From CAYYMD01 sp964480425 (GTDB taxonomy: Bacteria > Planctomycetota > Phycisphaerae > SM23-33): a stretch of 38,273 nt of DNA. The notes below the pieces were generated by a model. That model had not been told where the DNA came from. It saw only the letters and a program-made list of their open reading frames with translations, and searched no databases. Both the position numbers and the translations under genes were made by a program. This document shows positions 1 to 8,160 of the stretch, in pieces (position 1 is the stretch's first letter; each line of letters opens with the position of its first letter). The DNA is taken from NCBI GenBank assembly GCA_964480425.1, contig CAYZPY010000006.1:1-38273 (forward strand), in the 5' to 3' direction.

Positions 1-1143
1 AAGTTTTTTCACGTCTACTTACGACAATCATTTACAGACAAAGCAATTGGCTCGCTGTCGCTTCTGGACGTTACCGAGCTGGTCCGCGCCCGCAACCAAA
101 TCCGCGCCCAGCGCAACCGCATTCACACGCTTTTGAACATACTTCCCGGGCACGTGGTGATGATCGACAGGCATCACCGCATCCGCTACGCCAACCACGC
201 GTTCCTTGAGGCGTTTTCGGCGTCGGACGCCCAGAAGTGCTACGAGATTCATTACGGGCGCGACCGCCCGTGCCGGCACTGCGTGCTCAAAGAGGTCATC
301 GAATCGGGCAGGCGCCGCCAGTGGGAGGACACGTACGTCAACGGGCGGACATACCGTCGGTGGGCATACCCGTTTCGCGAGCCGGACGGGGAGACGCTCA
401 TGCTGGAACTCGGCGTGGACATAACAGAGCAGAAGCGCCTGGAGCGCCTGGTGGCGCGCAGCAGCGACGCCGAACGAAGGCGCCTCGGAAGGGACCTTCA
501 CGACACGCTGGGACAGTCGCTGACGGGAATGAAATTCATGCTGGAGAACATATCCCGCAGGCACATGGACGAATTTCCCCAGGACCGCGAGGCGATCGGG
601 CAGATTATCGACACTATCGGAGAGTGCATCGAGCAGGTTCGCAACATAGCGCGCGGGCTGGACCCTGTCGGCATCGAGGCCGAGGGACTTTCCAACGCGC
701 TGGGCGAACTGGCCAAGTACACCGAGCGGACGTTCGGCATATCCTGCCGCCTGGAGGCCCAACAAGGCGTCCGGGCGCCCGACTGGACGGTGACCAACCT
801 CTATCACATCGCCCAGGAGGCCGTCACCAACGCCGTCAAGCACGCCGACGCCAAAAACATAACCATAAAATTCGCCCACGACGGCCAGGACGTGACGCTT
901 GCCGTCAGCGACGACGGCAAAGGCATGGCGCCCGGCTCGTCTAAAGGCGGGGGCATGGGCCTGAGGGTGATGAAATACCGCGCGCATTCATGCGGGGGAA
1001 CGCTGTCGGTGTCCGGCCGGGCGCAAAAGGGCACGACAATAATCTGCCGCATACCCAAACAGGACAAACTGCACCAGGAAGAATATGAGTCCAAAGGGCA
1101 AGAAACAGAAACCGCCGAAAAAAGCCAGGGTGCTTCTGGTTGA
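1..1143 (+). CDS. PAS sensor histidine kinase, NarL/DesK type (5' truncated by window edge)
   Basis: This is a membrane- or cytosol-located sensor kinase that should phosphorylate the response regulator encoded just downstream. The reading frame is open to base 1, and the residues before the TTG at 133 look like the end of an earlier PAS domain followed by a coiled linker, so the true start lies upstream of the window. A PAS domain runs from about base 130 to 430 and carries a Cys cluster (CYEIHYGRDRPCRHC) of a kind common in PAS domains of anaerobes. The HisKA_3 dimerisation box has motif RRLGRDLHDTLGQ, with the phosphoacceptor His at 499-501. The HATPase domain shows NAVKHA, DDGKG and GMGLRVM boxes. 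The 3' end overlaps the regulator gene by 59 bases, which argues for co-expression. The sensed signal is unknown. Confidence 0.9.
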   Translation, partial: KFFHVYLRQSFTDKAIGSLSLLDVTELVRARNQIRAQRNRIHTLLNILPGHVVMIDRHHRIRYANHAFLEAFSASDAQKCYEIHYGRDRPCRHCVLKEVIESGRRRQWEDTYVNGRTYRRWAYPFREPDGETLMLELGVDITEQKRLERLVARSSDAERRRLGRDLHDTLGQSLTGMKFMLENISRRHMDEFPQDREAIGQIIDTIGECIEQVRNIARGLDPVGIEAEGLSNALGELAKYTERTFGISCRLEAQQGVRAPDWTVTNLYHIAQEAVTNAVKHADAKNITIKFAHDGQDVTLAVSDDGKGMAPGSSKGGGMGLRVMKYRAHSCGGTLSVSGRAQKGTTIICRIPKQDKLHQEEYESKGQETETAEKSQGASG

Positions 1144-1759
1144 CGACCACCCGCTGGTCAGGCAGGGCATAGCGATGGCGCTTGCCGACGAGGCGGACCT
1201 GGAGATTTGCGGCGAGGCCGAGGACCACACCGGCGCGCTGCAAATGGTCAAGCAGACCTCGCCCGACATCGCGGTGGTCGACCTGATGCTCAGGGAAAGC
1301 AGCGGCCTGGAGCTCATCAAGGACATGCACGTGCGCTATCCCGACGTTGCGATTCTGGTGCTTTCGATGCGCGACGAGGGCTTTTACGCCGAACGCGTCC
1401 TCCGCGCCGGGGCGCGCGGATACATCACCAAGGAGGAAGGACCCGCAAAGGTAATCCAGGGCATACGCAGGATACTGTCCGGGGAGATTTACGTGTGCGA
1501 GAAGATGGCCTCAAAGATCATGAGCAAGATCGCCGGGGGGCGTGCAATCGCCGGGGGCACGGGCGTGGAGAACCTCACCGACAGGGAACTGGAGATTTTC
1601 GAACTCATCGGCGATGGGCTGACCACCCACGAGATAGCCGCACGACTGCACGTAAGCTCCAAGACCGTCGATTCCCACCGCGAGCACATCAAGGAAAAAC
1701 TCGGCGTAGACACCGCAAACCAACTGCTCAAATACGCCATCGAGTGGGCGAAATCCTGA
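1085..1759 (+). CDS. NarL/FixJ-family response regulator
   Basis: This 224-residue protein is the probable partner of the overlapping kinase. The receiver domain (residues about 15-130) has the acidic pair D20-D21, the phosphoacceptor D66 in DIAVVDLML, the switch Ser in VLSM and the conserved Lys in YITKEEG. A LuxR-type helix-turn-helix follows (about 160-222), with LTDRELEIFELIGDG and TVDSHREHIKEKLGV. The start ATG is preceded by AGGAAG at 1077-1082 inside the kinase gene. Phosphorylation should promote dimerisation and DNA binding. Targets cannot be read from the sequence. Confidence 0.93.
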   Translation: MSPKGKKQKPPKKARVLLVDDHPLVRQGIAMALADEADLEICGEAEDHTGALQMVKQTSPDIAVVDLMLRESSGLELIKDMHVRYPDVAILVLSMRDEGFYAERVLRAGARGYITKEEGPAKVIQGIRRILSGEIYVCEKMASKIMSKIAGGRAIAGGTGVENLTDRELEIFELIGDGLTTHEIAARLHVSSKTVDSHREHIKEKLGVDTANQLLKYAIEWAKS

Positions 1760-2010
1760 AATACGGCAATTCTTTTCGCCTGGGCGAAGGGGTAGTTCGT
1801 CATTTTCCGGAATTTATTAGTGACTGTCAATAATACACTTACACATCGCCCATAGGTGTTTTTCCCATATCTGCTGGTGATTTGCCCCCCGCAAAAACCG
1901 GTTCAGACCCCGATTGAAACGCATTGGCACATCGCCACAATCGAGTATCGCCGGGCGCGTGCGACAAGAGGCATTGTGCCGGGCGGAACAAATGTGAAGG
2001 AGAACATATT

Positions 2011-2226
2011 ATGAAAATCGCGGTGAAGATAACAGGACGCAGGGGCGGCGGATACCGCGCGTGGTGCCCGGCGCTTCCGGGATGCAGTATTTACGCCGCC
2101 TCGATAAACGAGGCGCGTTCGAGAATACGCCTGGCGGCCGACGGATACGTCCGCTACCTGCGGAAGAACCTCTCCAGGGAACTGGACAGGATTATGCGGG
2201 CAGGGGCGAAAATCCCCGCCGGATAA
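2011..2226 (+). CDS. HicB-like orphan protein
   Basis: This 71-residue protein matches the short HicB partial RNase-H-like fold: an N-terminal strand (MKIAVKITG), a Gly-rich turn with YRAWCPALPGC, and a helix with EARSRIRLAADGYVRYL. In HicAB toxin-antitoxin pairs HicB neutralises the HicA mRNA interferase, which normally lies next to it. No HicA-like gene (small double-stranded-RNA-binding fold with a catalytic His) is visible on either side. It may be a solitary HicB domain with another role. The ATG at 2011 is supported by AAGGAG at 1997-2002; an upstream in-frame start is possible but has no such site. The upstream interval 1760-2010 shows no gene. Confidence 0.65.
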   Translation: MKIAVKITGRRGGGYRAWCPALPGCSIYAASINEARSRIRLAADGYVRYLRKNLSRELDRIMRAGAKIPAG

Positions 2227-2314
2227 AAGACCAACTTATCCGCCCTTCGCCGGGACCGGCAACGACCCGAATACACGTACGAACACGAGATTAAAACAGG
2301 GAAGGAAGGACAAT

Positions 2315-3235
2315 ATGGCTACAAAGACGAAAACGAAACAAAGCCGCAAGTTCGTCGGCAAGGAAGTCATAAGCCACGGTGATTTTATCCGCTCGTGCAT
2401 CGGCGATGCGGACCCTGCCGAGGTTAATTACGTTCCGCACGACAGCTTCCGTTCGAAGAAGATCGAATCCCGGCTGTGGGGGCAGTCCCAGCCGGAGATC
2501 GACGTGCCCCAGTACACGCTGTTTCCGCACGAGCGCGAGAATCCATCCGGCGCCGCAGGCAGGTCGCTGTCGAGCATCGAGGAGCGGACGCTCTTTCTGC
2601 GGTACAACTACGCCAAGTACCGCCTGCGCAAACTGCTCAAGCGAAGGAAATCCCGCAGGCGCAGCGAGCAGCTCATTACGTGGCGCAATCGCGCCCACAG
2701 CGCGCACAGGAAAATCGTCCACGCCAACCTTCCGCTGGTTCCCGCCATGGCCAAGCGAAAGGCGTCCGACGGGGTCGAGTTTAGTGAGAAGGTTTCGGAG
2801 GGATACATGGCCGTGCTGCGCAGCGTGGAGCATTTCGACGTATCGCGCGGATACAAATTCTCCACCTACGCCTGCCGGGCGATACTGGCGAGTTTCCAGA
2901 GGATGGCCTCCAAAGCCAGAACCTATCGAAAGCACGTTCCCTCGCATTACGACCCGGAATTCGAGCAGGACGACTACTGCCAGCGCCGTCACGACGAACA
3001 GCGCTCGTTCGCCATAGAGGCGGTCCGCAGGGTGCTGGACAAGAACCTGGCGGGCCTGAACAAGGCGGAATTCAACGTGGTCCGCCGGCGGTTTCCGCTG
3101 TCCCAGGGCGGCAAGGCGCTGCCGCTGTGCAAGATAGCCCGGCAGATGCGCCTGTCCACCGAACGGATCAGGCAGATAGAAAAATCGTCGCTCAAAAAAA
3201 TCCACGAAGCGGTGGAGGATTACCTTGCGGCGTAG
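2315..3235 (+). CDS. Divergent RNA polymerase sigma-70 family factor
   Basis: This 306-residue protein should direct core RNA polymerase to a promoter subset. Residues 86-105 (SSIEERTLFLRYNYAKYR) resemble region 1.2. Region 2 includes VHANLPLVPAMAKR (about 135-148) and the core-binding/-10 segment FDVSRGYKFSTYACRAI (174-190). Region 4 (about 255-302) has a helix-turn-helix, LSTERIRQIEKSSLKKI, typical of primary-like sigma factors. The region between them is short and lacks a recognisable region 3 helix pair, and the tryptophan-rich WWIRQAI stretch of RpoD is replaced by CRAILASFQR. The factor is therefore neither RpoD nor a compact ECF sigma. A GGAAGG ribosome site precedes the ATG. Confidence 0.85.
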   Translation: MATKTKTKQSRKFVGKEVISHGDFIRSCIGDADPAEVNYVPHDSFRSKKIESRLWGQSQPEIDVPQYTLFPHERENPSGAAGRSLSSIEERTLFLRYNYAKYRLRKLLKRRKSRRRSEQLITWRNRAHSAHRKIVHANLPLVPAMAKRKASDGVEFSEKVSEGYMAVLRSVEHFDVSRGYKFSTYACRAILASFQRMASKARTYRKHVPSHYDPEFEQDDYCQRRHDEQRSFAIEAVRRVLDKNLAGLNKAEFNVVRRRFPLSQGGKALPLCKIARQMRLSTERIRQIEKSSLKKIHEAVEDYLAA

Positions 3236-3245
3236 CGCGAGGGCA

Positions 3246-3280
3246 TTGACTTTTGTGTTTCGAGTTTCTAACTGTATTAC
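3246..3280 (+). promoter_or_regulatory. Possible sigma-70 promoter for the superoxide reductase operon
   Basis: TTGACT at 3246-3251 matches the -35 consensus in five of six bases. A poor -10 (TAACTG, 3269-3274) follows at 17-base spacing, or TATTAC (3275-3280) at 23. It sits in the 57-base gap before the superoxide reductase gene. The weak -10 keeps confidence low. Confidence 0.3.
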
Positions 3281-3292
3281 GAGGAGAGCGTC

Positions 3293-3676
3293 ATGAACTC
3301 AGCGAACCAAGGCAACAACCTGTACGTGGGCGTCAACGAGCCGTCGGACATGGACAACCTTTCCGACCTTGAGAAGAAGCACCTTCCCGTGATGGAGGCG
3401 CCGGATTCGGTCAAGGTCGGGGAGTGCTTCGAGGTGAGCGTGGAGGTCGGAAAACTTCTGGACCATCCCAACGAGCACAATCACTTTATACAGTTCGTCG
3501 ACGTCTATGCCGACGAAACTTTCCTTGCGCGGGCGGATTTTACTTCCGTCAAATCGTGTCCGAAGGTAACTTTCTGTGTGGCGCTGGAAGGCCCTGCCAG
3601 TGAACTCCGCGCCTACGAACACTGCAACATGCACGGCACGTGGGTTATGCGCAAGGCGATACAGGTGCAACAGTAG
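3293..3676 (+). CDS. Superoxide reductase (neelaredoxin / class II SOR)
   Basis: It reduces superoxide to hydrogen peroxide at a non-haem iron centre without producing oxygen, a strategy of anaerobes. The 127-residue protein has the EKKHLP motif (E27-K28 with H30), histidines H58 and H64 six residues apart, and the C-terminal CNMH pair C111 and H114: together the expected four His plus one Cys ligands. There is no N-terminal desulforedoxin domain, so this is the one-iron type. GAGGAG at 3281-3286 supports the ATG. It leads a run with ferredoxin, aldo/keto reductase and hemerythrin-like genes, separated by 63, 35 and 40 bases, which looks like one operon for oxygen defence. Confidence 0.93.
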   Translation: MNSANQGNNLYVGVNEPSDMDNLSDLEKKHLPVMEAPDSVKVGECFEVSVEVGKLLDHPNEHNHFIQFVDVYADETFLARADFTSVKSCPKVTFCVALEGPASELRAYEHCNMHGTWVMRKAIQVQQ

Positions 3677-3739
3677 CGCATCGGCGCGAGGGTCGGCCGG
3701 GGCCGACGTAATCGAATCGGTAAAATAAGGAGCAAACGC

Positions 3740-3928
3740 ATGAAAGCAACGGTAGACGAGAACTGCATCGGATGTGAACTGTGCGTGGAAACGTGTCCGG
3801 AGGTCTTCGAGATGGGCGACGAAGGGCTTGCAGAGGTCAAGGTTGACGTGGTTCCCGAAGAGGTCGAAGACTCCTGCCGGGAAGCGGCCGAGGACTGCCC
3901 CGTCGACGCCATCCAGATAGAAGAGTGA
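3740..3928 (+). CDS. Thermotoga-type 4Fe-4S ferredoxin
   Basis: This 62-residue low-potential electron carrier has CIGCELCVETCP near the N-terminus and CP near the C-terminus. By analogy with single-cluster bacterial ferredoxins, C9, C12, C15 and C53 bind one [4Fe-4S] cluster, while C19 and C46 could form a disulfide. The protein is strongly acidic. AAGGAG precedes the ATG. Its place after superoxide reductase suggests it may supply electrons to that enzyme or to the reductases nearby; this partner assignment is inference. Confidence 0.93.
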   Translation: MKATVDENCIGCELCVETCPEVFEMGDEGLAEVKVDVVPEEVEDSCREAAEDCPVDAIQIEE

Positions 3929-3963
3929 ACCGGTCGGAATAATTCAGTAATCGAAGGTAAATC

Positions 3964-4965
3964 ATGGAATATCGCAATCTGGGGCGAACAGGCGTCAAGG
4001 TTTCCCCGCTGTGTCTGGGGTGCATGAACTTCGGGCGGCGCACCGAGCCGCAAGATGCATACGAAATCATAGACAAGGCGCTGGAGGCGGGAATTAATTT
4101 TCTGGACACCGCCAACGTTTACACCCGCGGGCGAAGCGAGGAGATAACAGGACAGGCGCTTAAGCGCAACTCCATGCGGGACCGGGTGGTGCTGGCCACA
4201 AAGGTCCACGGGAAAATGTCCGACGACGACCCGAACATGCAGGGCAACTCTCGTCGGCACATAATCCGGCAGTGCGAGGCGTCGCTGCGGCGCCTGGAGA
4301 CCGACCGGATAGACCTCTACCAGATTCACCGCCCCCAGTCGGACATACCCATAGACGAGACGCTCCGTGCGATGGACGATTTAATCCGCGCTGGCAAGGT
4401 GCGTTACATCGGCACCAGCACGTTCGCCGCCTGGCAGGTTATCGAGTCGCTGTGGGTGTCCAAAGAGTTGGGGCTCAACCGGTTCGTGTGCGAGCAACCG
4501 CCGTACCACGTACTCGAGCGGCGAATCGAGCGGGAACTGCTTCCGATGGCCAGAACGTACGGGCTGGGGATAATTCCCTGGTCGCCGCTTGCCCAGGGGA
4601 TGCTGACCGGAAAATACCAGCGAGGCCGGGACGGGCCCGCCGATAGCCGCTGGGAAGGCAGAGAAGACGACCGGGGGCTGTTTTGCGACGCGGCGTTCGA
4701 CGCGCTGGACCGGGTAAAAGAGCTGGCCGGGGAGAAAAACTGCACGCCAAGCCAGTTCGCTCTTGCGTGGTGCATGCATCAGCCCGGTGTGACCAGCCCG
4801 ATAATAGGCCCGCGGACAATGGAGCATCTTCAGGACAACCTCGGGGCACTCGAGGTGGAGGTCACCGACGACGACCGCCGCAGGATCGACGAGGTCTCCC
4901 CGCCGGGCAAGTGCATAGCGGATTTTTACATGGCCGACTTCGGCCCGCACCGCTTCGGCGGTTGA
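3964..4965 (+). CDS. Aldo/keto reductase
   Basis: This is an NADPH-dependent oxidoreductase of 333 residues with a TIM-barrel fold. The catalytic tetrad is complete: D48 and Y53 in DTANVYTRGRSEE, K80 in LATKVHG and H122 in YQIHRPQ. The C-terminal cofactor-phosphate region PIIGPRTMEHLQDNL is present. It resembles the bacterial YajO/general-stress AKR group. The physiological substrate is unknown; aldehyde detoxification would fit the redox-defence neighbours. GAAGG lies before the ATG. Confidence 0.9.
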   Translation: MEYRNLGRTGVKVSPLCLGCMNFGRRTEPQDAYEIIDKALEAGINFLDTANVYTRGRSEEITGQALKRNSMRDRVVLATKVHGKMSDDDPNMQGNSRRHIIRQCEASLRRLETDRIDLYQIHRPQSDIPIDETLRAMDDLIRAGKVRYIGTSTFAAWQVIESLWVSKELGLNRFVCEQPPYHVLERRIERELLPMARTYGLGIIPWSPLAQGMLTGKYQRGRDGPADSRWEGREDDRGLFCDAAFDALDRVKELAGEKNCTPSQFALAWCMHQPGVTSPIIGPRTMEHLQDNLGALEVEVTDDDRRRIDEVSPPGKCIADFYMADFGPHRFGG

Positions 4966-5005
4966 CATCCGCGCGCCGTCGAAACGGCATCCAAAGGGAA
5001 AGGAC

Positions 5006-5539
5006 ATGTTGCCGATAGGTCCGTTGATGAAAGAGCACCGTCTCATCGAGAGGATGGTGGCCGTTTTGAAGTATCATCTTCAGCGAATCGAGGCGGGCGA
5101 GGCGCCCGACGACGCCGTGCTCGAGGCGACGGTGGATTTCTTCGACACGTACGCCGACCTGATGCACTACGGCAAGGAGGAGAAATACCTCTTTGCGGCG
5201 CTTAAGGAAAAGCAACTCTCACACGAGCACGCCGCGATACTCCACGAGTTGCCGGACGAGCACGACCGGGCCAGAAAACTCAACCGCGACCTCGACGACG
5301 CCCGACGCCGGCGCCTGGAGGGGAGCCATGAGGCGACGGGCGATATCGAATCCGCCCTGCGCGGGCTCGCGGAGCTTTATCCTGCGCACATGGAAAAGGA
5401 GGACAACAGGTTCTTCAAGCCGAGCATGGAATACCTCAGCGACGAGGAAAAAGACGACATGCTCGAGAAGTTCAACCGGTTCGACCGCGGCGTCGTGCAC
5501 GAAAAATACACGCGCAGCGTGGAAAAACTGGAAAAATAG
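5006..5539 (+). CDS. Hemerythrin-like (HHE domain) protein
   Basis: A 177-residue four-helix bundle protein that probably binds a di-iron centre and oxygen or nitric oxide, or takes part in iron and oxygen sensing. Candidate ligands are H11, the HxxxE pair H54/E58, H86, and the HxxxE pair H128/E132. The C-terminus is charged and helical. Its start has an AAAGGA site. It ends the plus-strand redox run. It could be an oxygen scavenger protecting anaerobic enzymes, but the sequence alone does not decide this. Confidence 0.88.
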   Translation: MLPIGPLMKEHRLIERMVAVLKYHLQRIEAGEAPDDAVLEATVDFFDTYADLMHYGKEEKYLFAALKEKQLSHEHAAILHELPDEHDRARKLNRDLDDARRRRLEGSHEATGDIESALRGLAELYPAHMEKEDNRFFKPSMEYLSDEEKDDMLEKFNRFDRGVVHEKYTRSVEKLEK

Positions 5540-5543
5540 GGAC

Positions 5544-5643
5544 AAACCCACTTTCCAGAATAATATACCAAGCCCCGCAAGTTAATGCGGGGATAATATC
5601 CATAAAAACTTATCCCCCGCTTGACAGCGAACAGCGTGGGTTT
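5544..5643. terminator. Convergent inter-gene region with nested inverted repeats, probable bidirectional terminator
   Basis: Two genes converge here. CCCCGC (5573-5578) pairs with GCGGGG (5587-5592) around an 8-base loop. The right arm extended, GCGGGGATAA (5587-5596), can instead pair with TTATCCCCCGC (5610-5620) with one bulge. An outer pair AAACCCAC (5544-5551) and GTGGGTTT (5636-5643) encloses them. No long T-run follows directly, so this is a structural inference rather than a canonical intrinsic terminator. Confidence 0.5.
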
Positions 5644-5663
5644 AAAAACAGGGTCTGTGCGTT

Positions 5664-7232
5664 TCAGGGCAGGATGTCATTCATTTGCGAGCGGAAATCG
5701 TCGAGTGAGGGCGCATTGGGGTTTTTGAGTATTTCGGCGGCGGCGTCCATCTTCCGTGATTCATTGCACCCGGCCGCGGCGACGACCTTGCCGTGCGCCA
5801 GGTAGCAGGCGACGAACTGCTGCTTTTCCGCCTCGCCGTCGAAGACGATCTGGTCCCACTTTCGCGCGTGCCCGACGTACTCGGTGATGACGAAGTACTG
5901 GTCGGTCCAGAAGAACGGAACGTCGCCGAGGGGAACGTCCCTGTCCAGCATGTTGGACGCGGCGGTTCGACCCTGCTGCTGCGCGACGCGCCAGTGCTCG
6001 ATTCTTATCGGTTGTTGCGTCCGCCAGTCGGGGAAGCATGCGATGTCGCCGGCGGCGAAGAAATCTTCACCGGCCCGCATGCGCTCGTCCACCGTTATGC
6101 TTCCGTCGTCGTTCGTTTTCAGGCCTTCGATGCCGCCCGTGGCGGGCGCCACGCCCACACCCACCACGGCGAAGTCGGCGGGAAGTTTCTCGCCGCTTTT
6201 CAAAACCACCGACTTAAGTTTCCCGTCGTCGCCTTCAAAACGGTCCACGAACTGTCCTAATTTGAATGTGACGCCCTTTTCCTGGTGCACATTTTGGTAC
6301 ATTCTCCCTATCTGCTCGCCGAATACGGCGGCAAAGGGCACTTCCTCCGGCGCGGCGACGGTCACCTTCACGCCGCGCTTCGTCAGCGAGGCGGCGACCT
6401 CCATGGCGATGAAACCCGCCCCCACAACCACGGCGGCGGCGCCTTTTTTCGCTACCGAGCGTATCCGTTCGCAGTCCTCCAGACTGCGCAGCACAAAGAC
6501 GTTTTGCAGGTCTTCGCCGTCGGCGCCGAGCCGGCGCGGCTCGCCACCGGTGGCCACCAGCAGTTTATCGTATTGAATCTTCTCGCCGTCGCCGCACGTT
6601 ACCGACTTTGCGGACGTGTCCACCGCCGTCACGCGCCGGCCTGTTAAAATCTCTATTCCGTGCTCCTGGTAGAACCCCTGCCTGCGGAGCATCGGCTGGT
6701 CCGTTTTCCTGCTGGAAAGGTAAAACTTGCTCAGGTCCGTTCGGTCGTAACCTGCTTTGGGTTCGTGCGTTGGCATAACGATTCGACCCTGGAATCCCAG
6801 TTGTCGCAGCATCTGGGCTGCGGCAATCCCGGCGGCGCCCGCCCCTGCGATAACGAACGTTCGCGAATCGGCGCGTGCATCAGGCCGGGCCATCCGGGGA
6901 ACCTGCGGCGACGGCTGCTCGTCCGGGACGGTAACTATCACGTCGTCGCCCTCCACGCGAACCTCGTAGCGACCCAGGCGATCGAGCGCCGGCGGCTGGA
7001 GAACCTCGCCGCCAGCCGCGTCGAACACCGCCTGGTGCCACGGGCAGCGGATGTGTCCCTCGTGGAGCGTTCCCTCGGCCAGTGGCGCGCCGTGATGGGG
7101 ACACTCCCCGCCGTATGCATGGAATTCGCCGTTGTGCTTCAACAGGAGGATTTTCTGCTCGTCGATTTCGACCTGCTTCATCTGCCCGTTCTTGAAATCC
7201 GAGGCCCTGGCTGCAATGTGTTCCTTGCTCAT
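5664..7232 (-). CDS. Rieske-domain AIF-type FAD-dependent pyridine nucleotide oxidoreductase
   Basis: A 522-residue flavoprotein. An N-terminal Rieske [2Fe-2S] domain (about 1-105) has C44-x-H46 in ECPHHGA and C63-x2-H66 in CPWHQ. It is followed by a two-Rossmann FAD/NAD(P) reductase: FAD loop VIAGAGAAG (about 127-135), an NAD(P) loop VVVGAGFIAMEVA, and the FAD-closing motif FAAGDIA. This layout matches the apoptosis-inducing-factor-like family, which includes ferredoxin reductases and nitrile- or xenobiotic-linked reductases. The ATG at 7232 is chosen because GGGAG lies seven bases upstream and the Rieske domain starts there; the frame extends further upstream without support. A function moving electrons between NAD(P)H and ferredoxin or superoxide reductase is plausible but unproven. 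Confidence 0.9.
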   Translation of the reverse strand: MSKEHIAARASDFKNGQMKQVEIDEQKILLLKHNGEFHAYGGECPHHGAPLAEGTLHEGHIRCPWHQAVFDAAGGEVLQPPALDRLGRYEVRVEGDDVIVTVPDEQPSPQVPRMARPDARADSRTFVIAGAGAAGIAAAQMLRQLGFQGRIVMPTHEPKAGYDRTDLSKFYLSSRKTDQPMLRRQGFYQEHGIEILTGRRVTAVDTSAKSVTCGDGEKIQYDKLLVATGGEPRRLGADGEDLQNVFVLRSLEDCERIRSVAKKGAAAVVVGAGFIAMEVAASLTKRGVKVTVAAPEEVPFAAVFGEQIGRMYQNVHQEKGVTFKLGQFVDRFEGDDGKLKSVVLKSGEKLPADFAVVGVGVAPATGGIEGLKTNDDGSITVDERMRAGEDFFAAGDIACFPDWRTQQPIRIEHWRVAQQQGRTAASNMLDRDVPLGDVPFFWTDQYFVITEYVGHARKWDQIVFDGEAEKQQFVACYLAHGKVVAAAGCNESRKMDAAAEILKNPNAPSLDDFRSQMNDILP

Positions 7233-7316
7233 TATGTTCTCCCATTTCGGCCCGACGCGACGCACAGCGCCCGCGACACATCGAGGCAAAGTTCAAATAT
7301 TCACATTCTCACAGTT

Positions 7317-7322
7317 ATTATA
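7317..7322 (-). promoter_or_regulatory. Candidate -10 element for the Rieske-AIF gene
   Basis: A perfect TATAAT on the minus strand lies about 85 bases upstream of the ATG at 7232, in the gap after the Fpg gene. No good -35 hexamer is found at 16-18 bases, so it is a weak call. Confidence 0.3.
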
Positions 7323-7363
7323 TGCGACTGCCCGGGTGCAAATCCGCGCAGCCGACGCTGCGC

Positions 7364-8155
7364 TCATTTTCGCTTCGTCTGGCAGCGGGGGCAGTGGAAC
7401 GTGCCGCGCTGGTTGACGACGCTTCGGCGGATTCGCCCGCCGCATCGGGGGCACTTTTCGCCCCGCGCCCGACGGTGGATCAGCCAGGCGCGCGGGCAGT
7501 TGCGAGCGTCGCTGCCGCGGTCGATCGACGTGGTCAGCACGCGGCGAGTAGCGCGGAATATCTTATCTATGGTTCTGTCGGTCATCTTATTGAGCCGCTC
7601 GCGCGGATGGACGCGCGCCTGGAACAGGATTTCATCCACGTATATGTTGCCCAGCCCGGCGACGTTCTTCTGGTTCATCAGGGCGGGCTTGATCATGGCG
7701 CGCCTGCGGGCGAAGATTTCCCGGAACCGGCGGCGGTCGACGTCAAGAGCGTCGGGTCCGAGGTCCTTTGTGGCGATGAGATCCCCAACACTATCGACCA
7801 GTATAATCTCGCCCAGCATGCGCTGACAGACGTAATCGAGAGAATGTCCACCCACGAAGCGTATTTCCATCCTGGTGTGTGGTGGTAATTCCTCGCCGGT
7901 GTGGTGATACTGCACCATCCCCGTCATGCCGAAGTGCATCGCCAGTACCACGTCGCCATCGGTCGGCGCCAGCAGCCACTTCCCGTGCCGCCGGGCGTCG
8001 CGGAAGCATCTCCCGTGCAGCCTCCGATCCAGCCGGCGGGCCAAGACGGAGCATAGGGCGCGCTTGTCGTATACGCGGACGCGATCGATTCGCCTGTGCA
8101 GCGAGCCGCGCGCAAAGTAATTGCGGAAACCTTCCACGTCCGGCAATTCGGGCAT
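7364..8155 (-). CDS. mutM: Formamidopyrimidine-DNA glycosylase (Fpg/MutM family)
   Basis: A base-excision repair enzyme that removes oxidised purines such as 8-oxoguanine and nicks the abasic site. The N-terminus MPELPDVE carries the catalytic P2 and E3; K59 in RRHGKW is the conserved DNA-contact lysine. The helix-two-turn-helix NVAGLGNIYVDEILF (about 164-178) and a C-terminal zinc finger (C235, C238, C255, C258) with R250 are present. Length, 263 residues, is normal. The 110-114 segment (CQRML) differs from the classical E. coli RRFG wedge, so it may be an Fpg-like or Nei-like subgroup. The role fits the oxidative-damage theme of its neighbours. Confidence 0.92.
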   Translation of the reverse strand: MPELPDVEGFRNYFARGSLHRRIDRVRVYDKRALCSVLARRLDRRLHGRCFRDARRHGKWLLAPTDGDVVLAMHFGMTGMVQYHHTGEELPPHTRMEIRFVGGHSLDYVCQRMLGEIILVDSVGDLIATKDLGPDALDVDRRRFREIFARRRAMIKPALMNQKNVAGLGNIYVDEILFQARVHPRERLNKMTDRTIDKIFRATRRVLTTSIDRGSDARNCPRAWLIHRRARGEKCPRCGGRIRRSVVNQRGTFHCPRCQTKRK

Positions 8156-8160
8156 GGCTG

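Noticed and set aside
28..987. Long minus-strand open frame opposite the kinase
   Set aside because: It is a GC-rich shadow of the kinase gene, with no recognisable domain or ribosome site.
1911..1920. CGATTGAAAC resembles the 3' end of some CRISPR repeats
   Set aside because: It occurs only once; no repeated spacer-length array follows.
1925..1945. TGGCAC at the start of a possible sigma-54 -24/-12 element
   Set aside because: No TTGC-type -12 follows at the required spacing; the same check of other TGGCAC sites I noticed also failed.
2291..3205. Minus-strand open frame covering the sigma factor
   Set aside because: It is antisense to a gene with clear sigma regions and shows no protein family features.
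6660..7826. Plus-strand open frame spanning the Rieske-AIF and Fpg genes
   Set aside because: It runs antisense to two well-supported genes and encodes low-complexity Arg-rich sequence.
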